64,000 bases of DNA from Neovahlkampfia damariscottae (lineage: Eukaryota > Heterolobosea > Selenaionea > Neovahlkampfiida > Neovahlkampfiidae): assembly GCA_016618085.1 (NCBI GenBank), contig JABLTG010000020.1, positions 98,815-162,814 of the forward strand, read 5' to 3'. The position numbers and the translations under genes are program-made. Shown here in pieces: positions 23,764 to 36,377 of the stretch (within the stretch, counting starts at the first letter, position 1; each line of letters starts with the position of its first letter). The notes beneath the pieces are model-generated. The model was given only the letters and a program-made list of their open reading frames with translations, was not told the origin of the DNA and made no database searches.

Positions 23764-26700
23764 TTAAAAGTCTCCAAAAAGATCATCAAGAGTTGGAGGT
23801 TTCTTATTTTGAGAAGAAGGTGATGCTGTAAATGTATCATTATCATCATCAAAAAGTGAATTCTTTTTTGCAGATTTTGTATCAGCTGCCAATGGATCTA
23901 GTTGAATTGGGTCATCAAATAAAGATGAGGCCTTTGGAGTTGCAGAAAGATCACTATCAAATAAATCATTAGATGAACTTTTAACAGGTCCAACAGCAAA
24001 ATCATCATCATCACTTCCAAATAAATTCTGTGTTTTTGGAGTGGAATGTGATTTTACAGGTGCAGAAAATTCATCATCTGAATCTGTCTCTTCTTTTTTT
24101 TCTTCTTCTTCTTCAACTGATACATCTTGTTTTAATGCTTGAGGAGGTTGGTCAAATTCATCTTCTTCTTCTTCTTCTTCTTCTTTTTGTTCTTCAATTT
24201 GAGAAAGTTCATTTTCATTAGAATTTGGTTCGACCTCTTCAACAACTGAAGGAGGTGGTAAATCTTCAGTTTTTTGTTCTTCAATTTCTTTTGTTTCTTC
24301 TTCAACAGTACTTTCTTCTTCTTCTACTGCAGGAGGTGGCAAAAATTCAATGTCATCCTTTGAGTTTTCTTGTTTAATCTCCTCAGACGAATCATCTTCC
24401 TTTGTTTCAGCTTCCATTTTTTCCTCTTTCAAATTTGATTCAAATGGATTCTCATCTTTTTCTTCTTCATCATCCCTAATAAGAGGAGAAGTAAATTCAA
24501 CAACTTGTTCTTCTTTTTTGTCTTCACTTGGTGTTGGTGATGGTAAATCGAAAGTTGCTTCAGTCAATGAAGTAACACTAGGTTCTGTTAATGTTGAAAG
24601 AATTGGGGAAATTGGATTTGTTCCTAATGCAGAATTTTCTCTTGGGGAGCTTTCAACAGATTGAAAATCATCTTTTTCTTTGTCAGAAGAATCTCCACTG
24701 TTTTGACCATTTTGTGGTTCTGAATCTACAGAATCTTTTACATCTTCAATTTCATCAGTTTTTGTCAATGGTTCAACTGTATTTTCTGATTCAACTTCCA
24801 GTTCTTCAGATTGTTCAATTTCTTTTTCTTCTTCTTTTTCTTCAACAATTTCTTTTATTTCATCAATTTTGTCTTCAATAACATCTTCGATTGTATCTTT
24901 TTCAATTTTCTCTTCAACCACATCTTCAACTTCTTCAATTTTATCTTCAACTTCAACATTTTCTTTGACTTCATCATCAACTTTATCTTCAGTCTCTGAT
25001 TCCACTTCATCAACTTTAGTTTCTATATTTGATTCTATTGATTGTTCAACACTTTCTTCTTGAGTACTTTCTTGTTCATCTTTCTTTTCTTCTTCTTCTT
25101 CTTCTTCTTCATTCTTTTCAACAATTTTATTATCATCTTGTTCATTATCACTTTCAACAATTTCATCATCTTCATTCATTTCTAAATTTTCTAAATCATC
25201 ACCTTCAATTGCTTCAATTAATTTCAAAGTTGATTCTTTAACTTTTTGACCTAAAACAGATGTAAGTTTTGAACCATAATATTTTGAATCTGCTTTGAAT
25301 TTCTTTTTGACAGTAAAAAATAATGAACTCATAAACTAAAAAATATTAAAAAAAAAAAATATAAAAGTTTTTACAGATTTCATTGCATCTGAATATTCTT
25401 CTTTTGTATCTTCTAATAATTGATCTTTAATTTCTTTCATTTTTTGTTTAAACATTTCTTTCATTTGATTAATTTCATCTTCATTTTCTTTTGTTAAAGT
25501 ATCAATTTCATCATCTTTTTTTTTTGTAATTTCTGATAATTTTGTTTTGAATTGTTCTCTTAAATCTTCAATAGTATCATCTAAATCATTTTCTTCTTTT
25601 AAACTTTCAACTTTTTTCAAATATTGATCTTTTAAATTTTGAAAGTTTTCATCTGATTCTGTTGTCAATTTTGTAATTTCATTTGAATGAGATTCTTTAA
25701 GTTTTAAGAATTCTTTTTGATATGCTTTTTTTAAATTTTCAATTTCTTCTTGATGAATTTCTTTTAATTTTTCCATACCATCTTGATAAGATGAATTTAA
25801 AGATTTTGAATTCATTTTTTGTGTTGATTTTTCTTCTTGTAAATCTTTTTCTAAAATTTTAATTTCATTTTTTGATTCCGAAAGTAAATTCTTTAATTTA
25901 TCATTTTCAATTTTAAAATGATTTAATTGAACATTTAAACTTGTTTGATTTGATTTTATATCTTTTTCTTCACTTTTTAAAGATTCATTTTCTTGTCTTA
26001 ATTTTAAAATTGTACTTTTTAAAACATCATCTTCATTGGCTGAATCTTGTGTCATTTTTTCAACTAATTTTTTCATTTTTTCTAAATCATTTGTTGAATT
26101 TAAATATTGATGATCTAATTTATCATATTTTAATTTTAATGTTGTATATTCATCTCTTTCATTATTAATAGATTCTTGTAATTCAACAATTCTTTGATTT
26201 AATTTTGTTATTCTAATATTAGCATTTTCTAAATCTTTTTGAAGAAATTCATCAGTTGTATGATCTAATTTTTCAAGTGCTCTTTTACGTAAAAATAAAA
26301 TTTTTTCATTTAAATTATCAATAGTCTGTCTTTCATCTAATATTTCTTTACGAAGTGATTCATTTGTATCAACTAAATGTTGAACATTTTGAAGTAAAAT
26401 TGGTGCTGACATTAATCTTTCTTTTTTATCTCGATCATTAGTTTTCATTAATGTTGTAAAATCCATATTATCAATTTTATCAGAAATTTCATTCATTTTT
26501 GACATTAATTCTCCAATTTCTTTAATGTTTGATTTGGTTTCAACAATTATTGGTTTTTCTTCTTTTATTTCTTCTTTTGATTCTTCTGTTTTATTTTTTT
26601 GAAGTAATTCAGTTAAATTTTGAACTTGTTTTTGTAACATATCTACTACTGATTGTTGATTTGAATTACCAAAAGATCCATTTTGTTGAGGAATATATTG

Positions 26701-28039
26701 AGTATTTTGATTGAAAGATTGATTCATTGGTGAATTTGATTGATTGATTTGTTGTTGATTCATTGAATTTTGATTAAATGATTGATTCATTGGTTGTTGA
26801 TTCACTTGTTGTTGTTGTTGTTGTTGTTGATTCAATTGATCAATTGGTTGTTCATGAAAATCTTGTTCATGAGGTTCAACAACATTAAAAATTGTTGGTG
26901 TTCCATGTTTTTGAATTCTTGACAAAAGCGTATTTTGTTGTGGTTGTTGTTGTTGTTGTGGAGGTAATTGTTGTTGTTCATAATCAGGTTGACTCTTTGG
27001 ACTTTCTAAAAATGTTGGTTCCTTTGGAACTGAATTTTTTCTTGATGATTTAAATTTAATAACTTCAATTTGAAAACATAAAGTACTGAATGGAGGAACA
27101 ACTGGATTTCTTCCTGAACAAAAGAATTAAAATGAAAAATAAAACCTTCTTCTCCATAAGCTAAATGATTTGGAATAACAACAAATCTTTTTCCACCTGT
27201 TTTCATTCCTAGAACACCTTCTTCCCATCCTTTTATCACAGCATGTTCACCAACAGTAAAAGTTAATGGTTTATTTGATTGTGCATTGCTATCAATCATT
27301 TTTCCTAAAGAAGATATTGAGAAATATTCATTTATTTTTACCTAACTTTGGTAGTTGTCCTTGATCTGTTTGTAATAACCATCCAGTATAAAAAACTTGA
27401 ACTTTATAAGAATTATTAATTGTTGATTTTCCTGTTCCTTCAACAATATCATTTGAAATAACATTCTTTCCATCTGAAAGTTTAAATTTTGCAATAGTGA
27501 CATTAAATGTAAACTTGAGTGCATCTTGATTTGTTTTAAATAAAACACTATAATATCTTTGTTTGTCATCATAAAAATAAACATAATTATTTTGAACAGT
27601 AAAAGAATATTCTGGATAAATAGTTGAAGTACATAAAAACTCAGTTGAACTTTTATAACACAAAATGTGATAATGACTTGTTTGCATTTTACCTATAATT
27701 GCAATTCCAATTTTTCCTTTTTGAAAATTTTAGTTTCCTTTTCTTTTCTACCTTTTCATTTTTTTTATGTGAAATATTTTTTTTTTTACCTTGAGGAATG
27801 TATTTGCCTTGTTCTAAGACATATAAATGACATGATGGATTTGCATGAAGAATTGAAGTTTCAGGTGTTTCTTGTTTCTTTGGTTTTTCTGGAATGTAAG
27901 CGAATGGATTTTTATCTGTTGTTTCTGTGGTGCTAAAAACATTTTGAAGTCTTCCACGACTGCAAAAAATTAGAATCAATAAAAAATACCTTTTGTTTGT
28001 ATCTAAACCAGAAAACAAGTCTTCTGAATCTGAGTCCAT
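23764..28039 (-). CDS. FKBP15: FKBP15/WAFL: WH1-like, FKBP and coiled-coil endosomal protein with acidic LF tail
   Basis: Six exons (27990-28039, 27790-27959, 27342-27716, 27146-27304, 25375-27113, 23764-25335) give 1354 residues. Order: an acidic start with DLFSGLD; a WH1/PH-like domain with YIPQGKIG and VYFYDDKQRYYSVLF; an FKBP domain with YTGW, GWEEGVLGMKTGGKR and YGEEG; a Gln-rich linker; a ~450-residue coiled coil; and a very acidic 500-residue tail. The tail ends in repeated LF-acidic motifs (NLFGSDDDDF, DLFDSD, SLFDD, DDLFGDF). Animal FKBP15 has the same order and ends in a comparable LFGDDDD motif. FKBP15 works with the WASH complex in early-endosome traffic. The FKBP pocket Phe is Ile here (MIDS for KFDS). 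Confidence 0.9.
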
Positions 28040-28114
28040 TCTTCTATTCAGTTAACCAATAAAATTAGCTTCTAAAATTTAGGAATAAAATAGTGGAAAG
28101 AAAAAAAAAAATTT

Positions 28115-29503
28115 TTATTTTTGTTTATAAAAACTATCCATTAAGTCATGAATTGGTGATTCCATTGAATTATTGTTTTGTTTTGGTGAAGATGATAAAT
28201 CAACTTCAATTTCCATTTTATCAACTGATTTTGTTGTACCTGATTTGAAATGTTTGAGACTTTCAAAAGTTAATTTTCTTAAGCCTTTTTCTTCAACTTC
28301 ATCTTCAAATGAAAAATCAAATTTTGAAGATTCAACGATATCATCTTCATCATAAAGCGAAGAGAAATATGGATGATTAAGAGCATCATAAGCTGATATT
28401 CTTTTATTTGGATTTATGCATAACATTTTTTCTAGTAAGTCAATACCTTCTGGACTCGCATTTGGAAATACTTTTGCAAAATTTTTCTTTTGGGTAACAG
28501 GAAGTTTTGCAACAAAATCTAAACTTTTTTTAAATTTTCATTTAAAAATTACCAATTCCTTCTTGTGATGCAATTAAATCTTCTTTTTTTGGTGTTCCTA
28601 CAAGTTCTAAAATTATTCTAACTTGATCAGCTGGATTCTTTCCTTTGAAAATTGGTTTTCGATAATATAATTCAGCAAACATACATCCAACACTCCACAT
28701 ATCTACTTGAGGAGTAACAGTTGAATTCTTCAATAATAATTCAGGTGCGCGATACCAACGTCTTGAAAAGGTCAAAAAAAAATATATAAATTTACGTTTG
28801 AACATAATTTGTTGACATTGTTGGATCTTCATCAAAATTTATTCCTCTTGCTAATCCAAAATCAATCATTTTTAATTCACAATTTGAATTCAATAAAATA
28901 TTTTCAGGTTTCTTTGAAGTTTGTATTAATACAATTTATTATTTTTACCAAGTCACGATGAAGAATATCAGCTGAGTGTACAAATTGTAGAGCTAATAAA
29001 ATTTGATAAACGAAATATTGAATATGTTGTTCCGATAATTTTTGTTTAGACTCCAAAATCTAAAAAGGTTAGAAATTAAAAAAAAAAATAAACATTTCTT
29101 AAATCTGTGTCCATTAATTCAAATATTAAATACACGTCTGTTAATTCTTCAACAGTAGGTGGACATACAACATCTATCAATCTTATTATATTTCCATGTT
29201 CTTTTATATGTTCCAAAATCTATATGTGTGAAATTAAAAATAAGTTTATGAATGAACCTTAATTTCTCTTAAAATTCTTTTTTGCACAGTTTCAGATCTA
29301 CACTCTGAAATTGGATTACCGTTTTTATCAAGAACTGGAAAAACTCTGTAATTTTTTTTAACAGCTATTGGTTTATTTGTTTTTAAATCAACACCTGAAG
29401 CTACTACAGCATAACTACCTTTTCCTCTGAATTCTGTTAATTTGTAATTCTTTGGTAAGTCAAATACTTCACCTTCAAGAATTTGTACGTTTGATTGGCT
29501 CAT
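28115..29503 (-). CDS. MAP kinase (ERK type) with a TNY activation loop
   Basis: Six exons (29258-29503, 29094-29219, 28949-29059, 28796-28911, 28553-28761, 28115-28518) give 403 residues. The kinase core is complete: GKGSYAVV, the AVKK lysine, HRDLKPEN (formed across an intron), DFGLA, RWYRAPE and the CMGC insert with the MAPK-type LGTP-like VGTP. The activation loop reads [15 protein letters not shown], so the phospho-acceptor motif is Thr-Asn-Tyr (28804-28812) instead of TEY, TGY, TPY or TDY. The ~80-residue C-terminal tail is acidic and Ser-rich, with an [12 protein letters not shown] segment. Introns are all 34-38 nt. Confidence 0.88.
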
Positions 29504-29569
29504 CGACAGAACTGCATGTCATTGGTTGATTAAAAATGGATGGATTATTTGTGATTTAGTTAATTTTAT

Positions 29570-32500
29570 TTAAATTTTAATTTTTCTTTTCTTCTTTCCA
29601 CCTTTTTTGAATAATTTTTTATCTTTTTCTTCTTGATCTAATTTCTTTTCAGCTTCTGAATCTTTTAAATAATGTCCTTTTGCTCTTTTATTTGATTTTG
29701 ATTCTGATGCTAAAGAGACAATTCCTTGACTAACATCAATTCCAGCTGTATCTTGAATTCCAGTCATTTTAAATTTTTCAGAATTTTTTGCATCTTCAAT
29801 AAATTTTTGAATTTTTTCTTTCTTTTTTGATTTTGGTTCATCATTATCATCTTCATTTTCAAGTTCATTCTTTTGATTTTTCTTTTCATTTGATTCTGAA
29901 AATGTTCTTTTTTTTGTTATTTTTTTTGTTGATTCTTCCAAAGGTGTTTCAAAAATATCTAAAATTTCAGGTGCAAATTGTTTTGTTGATTTTTCATCAA
30001 AATCATCTTCTAAATCTTCTAAAGTAACATTTCCTTTTGATTCAATTTTCTTTTCAACCACTTTTTTTGGTTTCTTTTCATAATTTTTTTGATATCTTAA
30101 TTTATCAACATCTTGTAAATATTTAACAGTTTTTCTCATAATTTTATTGAAAAATGCTAAAACTTGATTTGATTGTAAATCAATCTTTTAAGGTAGAATT
30201 TAATAAATATATTAAAAAGTACTTACATTTAAATCATTTAAAGAATGATGTTGTAAACCAATTCCAACTAAAATTGCAGCTTGAATAAATGAAATACTGA
30301 ATGGTAACTTATTACTAAAATATAATTGTGCAATTATTGGTACTAATTCAATAATAACATGATAATCAATTAAATTTTTTGAATAAGAATTTAATCTTTT
30401 AAAATCATATTTTGAAAAATATAAATCTAATTCATAATGTGATAATTTTCTATCTGAAATATCTTGATCTTTCATTGGCTTAAAATCTAAAAGTGATAAA
30501 ACAAGTGATGGATCAAAATCTTTAAATTCAAATGATAATAAACTTAAAAATCTTTTATGAAAATCTTCTGTGAAAGATTTAACATATAATTCAGTTTCTT
30601 CTTGTTGATCAATTGATTTTAATACAACACAAGTATGTTCACCTGTTAAATCATTCTTTTTTGAATAAAATTAGAAATAAAAAGTTCATACTGGTGTTAA
30701 TCTAATATAGACTGGAAGAAAATCTGTTTTTTTCCAAAAGTTATAAAGATTTGAAGTTAATCCAAATGATACACCAATATAATTTAATTTTTCAGGTTTT
30801 CTTTCACTAAGTGGAATTAATAAAGGTGGTAATTTCTCTCTTGGTCTTAATATTTCTTTTGCTAATTCATTATTTTCTGATTGTTTAAATGATTCTTTTT
30901 CAAAATTTTGTTCTTCTTTTTCTTCATCTAAATCAAACATTTTTCCTTCATAGTATTGTGTTAATAATTCAATAGAACGTGATCCATAACCCATTTTTTG
31001 ATAATCTGGATGTGTTGCAATTCTAACAACTCTTGCTCCTGATAAAGAACTAAATTTTGATTCTTGAAATTGACGTGCAATTAAATATGGAATTAAATCA
31101 CCATCTGGACTTTTACCTTGTGCTAAATTAGAATTGATAATCTTTTCTGAAATTTTTCCTTCTAAAGCAACTTGAATAACACAAAAAATATCTGGTAAAG
31201 AATTCGAATTTTCATCAATTGGTCCTAATAAAACAAATAAATGATGAGAAGGAGCATCAGATAACATTTGTAAATCATTTGGTGTATTTTTATAATGTGA
31301 TGAAACATATAAAGACATCATATTCTATTTTAAATTATTTAGTATTCAAAATAAATAGTTACATGTAAAAATACTTCTGATGCTTCATTATAAGAAAATA
31401 AAGTATCTCTATTGACATAATATAAACTACAATCTTGTGGATGTGGACAATTTGATGTAATCGTAGCAGCAGATGTTGCATCTAAACATAATAAATCATG
31501 TAACCATTTTTCAATTCTATCATGCATTCCATATCTGATTGGTTCTTCTAATTTCACTTCAACTAATTTTCTTCCTTTTTCATTGGTTGTTTTTGCTGAT
31601 TGACTGGAATTTTCTCTCAAATTTTTCATTAATTTTAAAGATAATGATCTTCCTGTTCCTTCATAACCATTAATAGTTGAAGACATAAAAACTAAATAAT
31701 TTCCTAATAATTTTTTAACGATTGGTAAAGGAATGGCAGCTGCTTCATCAATAATAACTAATTCAGCTTGTCCTAATTTTTGATAATCATTTGGTTGAAT
31801 ATATTGAATAGTTTGACGATGTTCCTTAAAGATATTTACTCTAACAATTGCTTTCTTAAAATTTGGATTTGTAGATTGAACAATTTCATAATCAATTTGA
31901 TCTTTATAACCCAATTTATCAAATCCTTTAAAAATGAATTCAAAAAGTGTTCCTAAATTCTCAGGTGAAGGTGATGTAACAAATATATTTGAATAACCAA
32001 ATGCAATTGCACTTACAATAGCTAATCCAAGTGATGCTGATTTTCCTCTTCCTCTTGATGCAGTTAATGTTACTGTTGTTTGTAATGATTTTTCAGAAAT
32101 TGATTCAGAAAATTGTAAAAATGCTTTTCCTTGATCTAATGTTCTTGTTAATGAAATTAAAGGTCCAATTGGTTGTGAATTAATAAGACTTTCTTTTAAT
32201 TTGATTAATTCTTTATCTTCATCTGTTAAAATATGATTATCTCCTCTTGAACCTTTATTATCTAATACAATAGGTTCTATTTTTTGTATTTTTGAAGAGA
32301 GTGGTAAAATATTTAATGTATCATCAACAACTAAACAATTTTGACATGTTGCTAAAGATAATAAAAATCTTTCATTAAATCTTCCAACAATTTCACTTTG
32401 TGAATCATTTGTTCTGTATCTTGAATGAACATCCATTGCCATTGTATATAATTGTTTTAATGAATTCATTTCAGGTAATAAAAATAAAATAATACCACCA

Positions 32501-33077
32501 CCTTCAACTGTTTCAATAGTTCTTGCTAAAATATTTGGTGTAATTCCTTCAAAATCCTTTTAAAATGTTATTTCATGAATTTCTTTTTTTTACTTGTAAC
32601 ACTAACATTCCATATGTCTGACCAAGTACATTTTGAGTTTCTTTGAAATAACAAAATCTAATATCAGTTGCACTTAAAAATAAATGAAATGGATCATTAA
32701 GTATTTCTTCTGTTTTTTCAGTTGCATCAGGATTTTGTTTCAATTTTTGTTTTGTTTTTTTTTTTAGTTGTTTGTATCTTGATCTATCGTCTGTAGTGAA
32801 ACCTAATTCTTTTTTGTAACACCATAAGATATTTGGTCGACTTTTAATTTGGGCTTTTGACAACATATAATGAAGATTTACAACTAAAAATATTTAGTTT
32901 TTTCTTTTCCTTAATACCTTGTTCTCTTGCTTTGGATCCAACAATCACAAACATTGATCTATGTCTTTCTTTGACACTGTTTTCAACAAGTGTTTTAACT
33001 CTTGAATCAACCTATTTCAGTATTAAATTTTAATTCATTTCAGTTCAAACCTTTTTTTTTGTAGTTTGTTTGCTCAT
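29570..33077 (-). CDS. NAT10: NAT10/Kre33 RNA cytidine acetyltransferase
   Basis: NAT10 makes N4-acetylcytidine in 18S rRNA and tRNA and is essential for small-subunit assembly in the nucleolus. Seven exons (32918-33011 and 33051-33077 at the 5' end, then 32594-32883, 31363-32556, 30692-31324, 30227-30655, 29570-30184) give 1093 residues. The helicase-like core shows Walker A GRGKSASLG, IIDEAAAIPLP and SSTINGYEGTGRSLS. The GNAT domain has VVRIATHPDYQKMGYG. The tail is Lys-rich, as in orthologues. The ATG is 3 nt from a CCAATCA element that reads on the opposite strand. Confidence 0.96.
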
Positions 33078-33222
33078 CGACCAATCATTGAACTTTGTTG
33101 GTGCATTTTATTTTGCAAAATCAAAGGTGAAAATTCTGTATTCGGATTTTATTTTCAATTTATTTAAATTTGAAAAAAAATAATAAAATTCTTGATGGTA
33201 TGAATTTATTGGTTGATTTCAA

Positions 33223-33333
33223 ATGGAAGAAGAAAAAAAACAAGAACAAAAAAGCTGGTGGCAAGAAGTTTATGATTCTTTAATGGAATTTGTTGGTGCC
33301 TATAACGAAAGCTATGATCACAGTGAAGAATAA
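33223..33333 (+). CDS. Small acidic protein of 36 residues
   Basis: A short ORF opens with an ATG 10 nt after an ATTGG element, the arrangement seen at most genes here, and ends in TAA at 33331-33333. The peptide starts with a Lys/Glu/Gln run and continues SWWQEVYDSLMEFVGAY, a possible amphipathic helix with two adjacent Trp. It lies alone between NAT10 and the MYB gene, in a stretch with no other explanation. No homologue comes to mind. Expression is unproven. Confidence 0.45.
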   Translation: MEEEKKQEQKSWWQEVYDSLMEFVGAYNESYDHSEE

Positions 33334-33469
33334 TTGATACTGAATTTGAAAATCAACAATGTACTAAAATGTTTTACTTTCATTTAACATTTGTTAATTA
33401 TTTGGTTGCCTACCCCTTTTCCAATAATTCAAATCAAAAAAACTATTTGAACAAAATAAGGTGTTAATT

Positions 33470-35265
33470 TTATTGTTGTTTTTGTTTTTTTGCACTTCTT
33501 TCATCTTCTTCAAGCATTAATTCATCTAAATTATAAAATCCGAAAGAATCTAATTCTTGATCAACTGAAAAGTTCAGATAATCCATTTCCATAGGAGGTG
33601 TTGCTGTTCCTGTCATATGATCTGTTTCAGTAAATGTAAAAGTTGATGAAAGGTCAGTATCATCATCATATAAATCATTTGACAAATCATATGTTGAATC
33701 TTCTGTTACAGTTGTATTACTTACAGTATTTGTTTGACTTGTTGTTTGACGCATACCTAATGGTAAAAATATATTGTTTGGAAATGTTCTTTGTTGATTT
33801 GTTTGAACAAATGGAAAATTTGAAGTTGGTGTTGTTGGTGTTGGTGTTGGTGTTGGTGTTGTAGGTGCACTTGTTTTATTAAAACTGTACAAATAAGGAT
33901 ATGATGAACTTTTTGGTTCTCTTGGTCTTTCTTTTTTTTTTTTTTCTTTCATTTTTGTTCCTTTCTTTTTATGATACATAATTGAGTTATAATGATTTTT
34001 AACTTGATTATCAGTTCTACCTGGTAATAGACTACTAATATCACACCATTTATTTCCTAATCTTTTTTGTGCATCAATTAAAATTTTTTCTTCTTCTTCT
34101 GAAAAAGGTTCTTTGTTCACACTTGGATCTAAATGGTTATACCACCTTTCACGACATTGTTTACCAATACGTCCAGGTAAATGATTTGCTATTAAAGTCC
34201 AATTTTCAGTTCCATATTTTTGAACTAATACTACAACAATTCCTGAAAAGATTATGTTTTAGAAATACAATGATATTTTACTGTCTTCCTCTTCTGTCCA
34301 TGGTCCTTTGATCAAAGAAGGATTTAATACTTTTTGCCATCTATGAAGACATTGAATTGGTGTTCTACCTTCTAAACATTCTGATACTTTTTTCCAATTC
34401 TTTGCTTGATTTTCTTTAACTGCTTTAATTAAAATCTCATCCTTTTTGAATCAAAATTAGAAACCGAAATGAAATTCCTACTTCTTCTTTTGTCCATCCA
34501 CCTTTTGTTGATTTTCTAACAGCTCCAATTCTAAATATATGTTAGCTTTTCAATATTTTTTTACCTTCTATTTGGCTCTTCTGGAGCTGGTTTATTTTTG
34601 TTCAATCCAAAATGAGAAAATTGATCTCTCATTCTTTGTACAATATCCATTTCACTCTGTGGCCTTGGTAGTAAAGGTTTTCCAAATGGTTCTAAAAAGG
34701 AATTTGTTTGTGTACTTGATCCTTTGAAGAGAGGCAATTTTGAATCAAGCATAAAACTTTGACTTTGTTTGATTGGAGACGATTTTGGAAGCTCTGTTGT
34801 ACCTTTCAAATTTGTGTGTCCTGATTGTGTTTGTTGCTCTTGTTGTTGAATAACTGGTTCATGTTTTGGTTTGATGTTCAAACTGGCATTAAAATCTTTT
34901 TGAAACTTTTCGAAATCTTTTGAGAACTTTTCAAATATAGCCTTAGGTGTTTGTTGAGTTGAAGAAGTAGAATTACTACTTGGTTGTTTTTGAAAAAGCT
35001 GGGCGAACTTTACGTTTTTTGATTCTTGTCCATCTCCTTGTTTTGAAACTTCAAACAATTTTTCAAAGAAATTGTTGATATTAATATTCTGACTTGTATC
35101 AGGTGTATTTTCTACAACTTCATCCATATGATCACTACCTTTGGATTGACTTTCTGGCTCTTTTTTATGTTCAGTTTTTTTGCCAAAAATCTCTTCAAAG
35201 TTTTTACGAAAGTTGTTGTCAATATTCAAGAAATTTTTTGGAGCTGAATTGTTGTGGTTTGACAT
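33470..35265 (-). CDS. Three-repeat MYB transcription factor
   Basis: Exons 34565-35265, 34482-34530, 34282-34441 and 33470-34242 give 560 residues. The long N-terminal part is Gln/Ser-rich with FEK/FFEKLF segments. Three MYB repeats follow in order: one with [15 protein letters not shown]...NWKKVSECL...QCLHRW, a second with [15 protein letters not shown]...NWTLIANHL...QCRERW and a third with [14 protein letters not shown]...WCDISSLL...VKNHY. This is the R1R2R3 arrangement of c-MYB-type regulators. The C-terminal part has a Thr-Pro repeat ([13 protein letters not shown]) and an acidic tail. DNA binding to MYB sites is inferred from the domain. Confidence 0.93.
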
Positions 35266-35630
35266 TTTTTCACCAAGCGGTCAACTGTCCAATGAATGAA
35301 ATTGAAACTTTTTTATTGGACAATTTTCCAAAAATAAATCGAAAAAATTATATTTTTTTTGAATTTTATTGAAATTTTTTTTGAATTTTAAATGACAAAT
35401 TTGGCCAATCAAAAGAATAACAAATTATCCGAAAACTTTTCTGCGATTGGAGAAAAAAAAAGATTTATTTTTTGATAAAAAATGATTCAAATAAAATTTC
35501 TTTGATCAAATTGTCAATATAATCCTCTTGGTCTTTGACACTTTTAGCAATGGTGGTGACTAGTGAAGATCATTCAATCCCTCTCTTCTCAAAAACTTAA
35601 CAATTTTCTGTTTATAAAGTAGAAACGAAA
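35266..35630 (+). other. Intergenic region between divergent genes
   Basis: This 365-bp stretch separates the MYB gene from a small plus-strand ORF. It contains several CCAAT elements in both orientations (for example near 35284, 35319, 35405 and 35439) and A/T runs. I see no ORF, RNA gene or repeat in it. Confidence 0.4.
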
Positions 35631-35927
35631 ATGACCAGTACCTCATGCCATGCACATATGAAGAACATTGGATCAAAAACCAAGGAATCTATTATCCAAT
35701 TCTTTGGACTACAGGATCAGATGGTAGGCAAAAATGCTACGTCTCTGAGTAGTGCTTACTGCAACACAAATTTTTCTTCGTTTCTGATTGGCATTCTTCT
35801 TACAGGTGTCGTCATGTATTATCTTTCGCTTCAAAGTCCAATTGAAACTAAAAGAACCTTTAAAATTAATATTTTTTTTACTTCAGTAACATTGGTCAAT
35901 TCATTTTCAATTCGTTCAAATTTGTGA
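35631..35927 (+). CDS. Possible small single-span membrane protein
   Basis: A 98-codon ORF starts with ATG at 35631. It has a Cys/His-containing start (TSTSCHAHMKNIG) and one hydrophobic segment (FSSFLIGILLTGVVMYYL, near residues 50-68). The part up to about codon 75 has a more balanced base composition than the surroundings, while the last ~25 codons look like untranslated AT-rich sequence. An intron starting near 35836 with an acceptor before 35888 could replace that tail. No family recognised. Confidence 0.4.
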   Translation: MTSTSCHAHMKNIGSKTKESIIQFFGLQDQMVGKNATSLSSAYCNTNFSSFLIGILLTGVVMYYLSLQSPIETKRTFKINIFFTSVTLVNSFSIRSNL

Positions 35928-36034
35928 AAGACTAGAACATAAAAAAATCAGAATTTACTGAAATTTGTTCTTCTTCATTATATCCAATTTTAATTTTTCC
36001 TTCATCCAATATTTCAGAGCATATAAATTTATCA

Positions 36035-36132
36035 AATTTTCTTCATAATAAAAATTTAAACTATTATTTGTTTGATTCACATGATAGTTTATTATTTTCT
36101 TCATAGTTTAAATTTAAATTATGAAGAAAATT
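36035..36132. repeat. Large imperfect inverted repeat (hairpin)
   Basis: Arms 36035-36064 and 36103-36132 match at 28 of 30 positions, separated by a 38-nt spacer. The flanks (35930-36380) are AT-rich and have no convincing gene. It could be a miniature element, a palindrome left by a lost element, or a structured RNA or terminator. Confidence 0.7.
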
Positions 36133-36377
36133 ATCTAAAGAACCTGAGGAACCTATTTTTGAAGTAAAGTGATAATTTTTACATTTTGTGTTCAAAGGAT
36201 AAGTGAACAAAAATTTGAACAACAAGCAAAATCAAAGTTGTGTGTTTCATCTGTGAAACCGTTGATCATTTTGATTGGTAGAAAAAATGATTGTTTTTAA
36301 TTTAAAAAAATGAACAAATTGACAAATTTTATTAACCTTTCTGAGAAGAAGTCTTTGAGTACAAGTTGAATAAAGGT

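Noticed and set aside
24030-25241. Several plus-strand ORFs rich in Leu, Phe or Ser
   Set aside because: They are antisense shadows of the acidic GAA/GAT-rich tail of the FKBP15 gene.
23764-25332. Separate FAM21-like acidic protein
   Set aside because: An in-frame 39-nt intron joins it to the coiled coil of FKBP15, and animal FKBP15 has the same acidic LF tail.
26780-26850. CRISPR-like or tandem repeat array
   Set aside because: The repeats are CAA/TTG triplets that encode polyglutamine in FKBP15. I saw no CRISPR array anywhere in the window.
33643-34311. Plus-strand ORFs opposite the MYB gene
   Set aside because: They are antisense to MYB repeats and the Thr-Pro stretch, with no support of their own.
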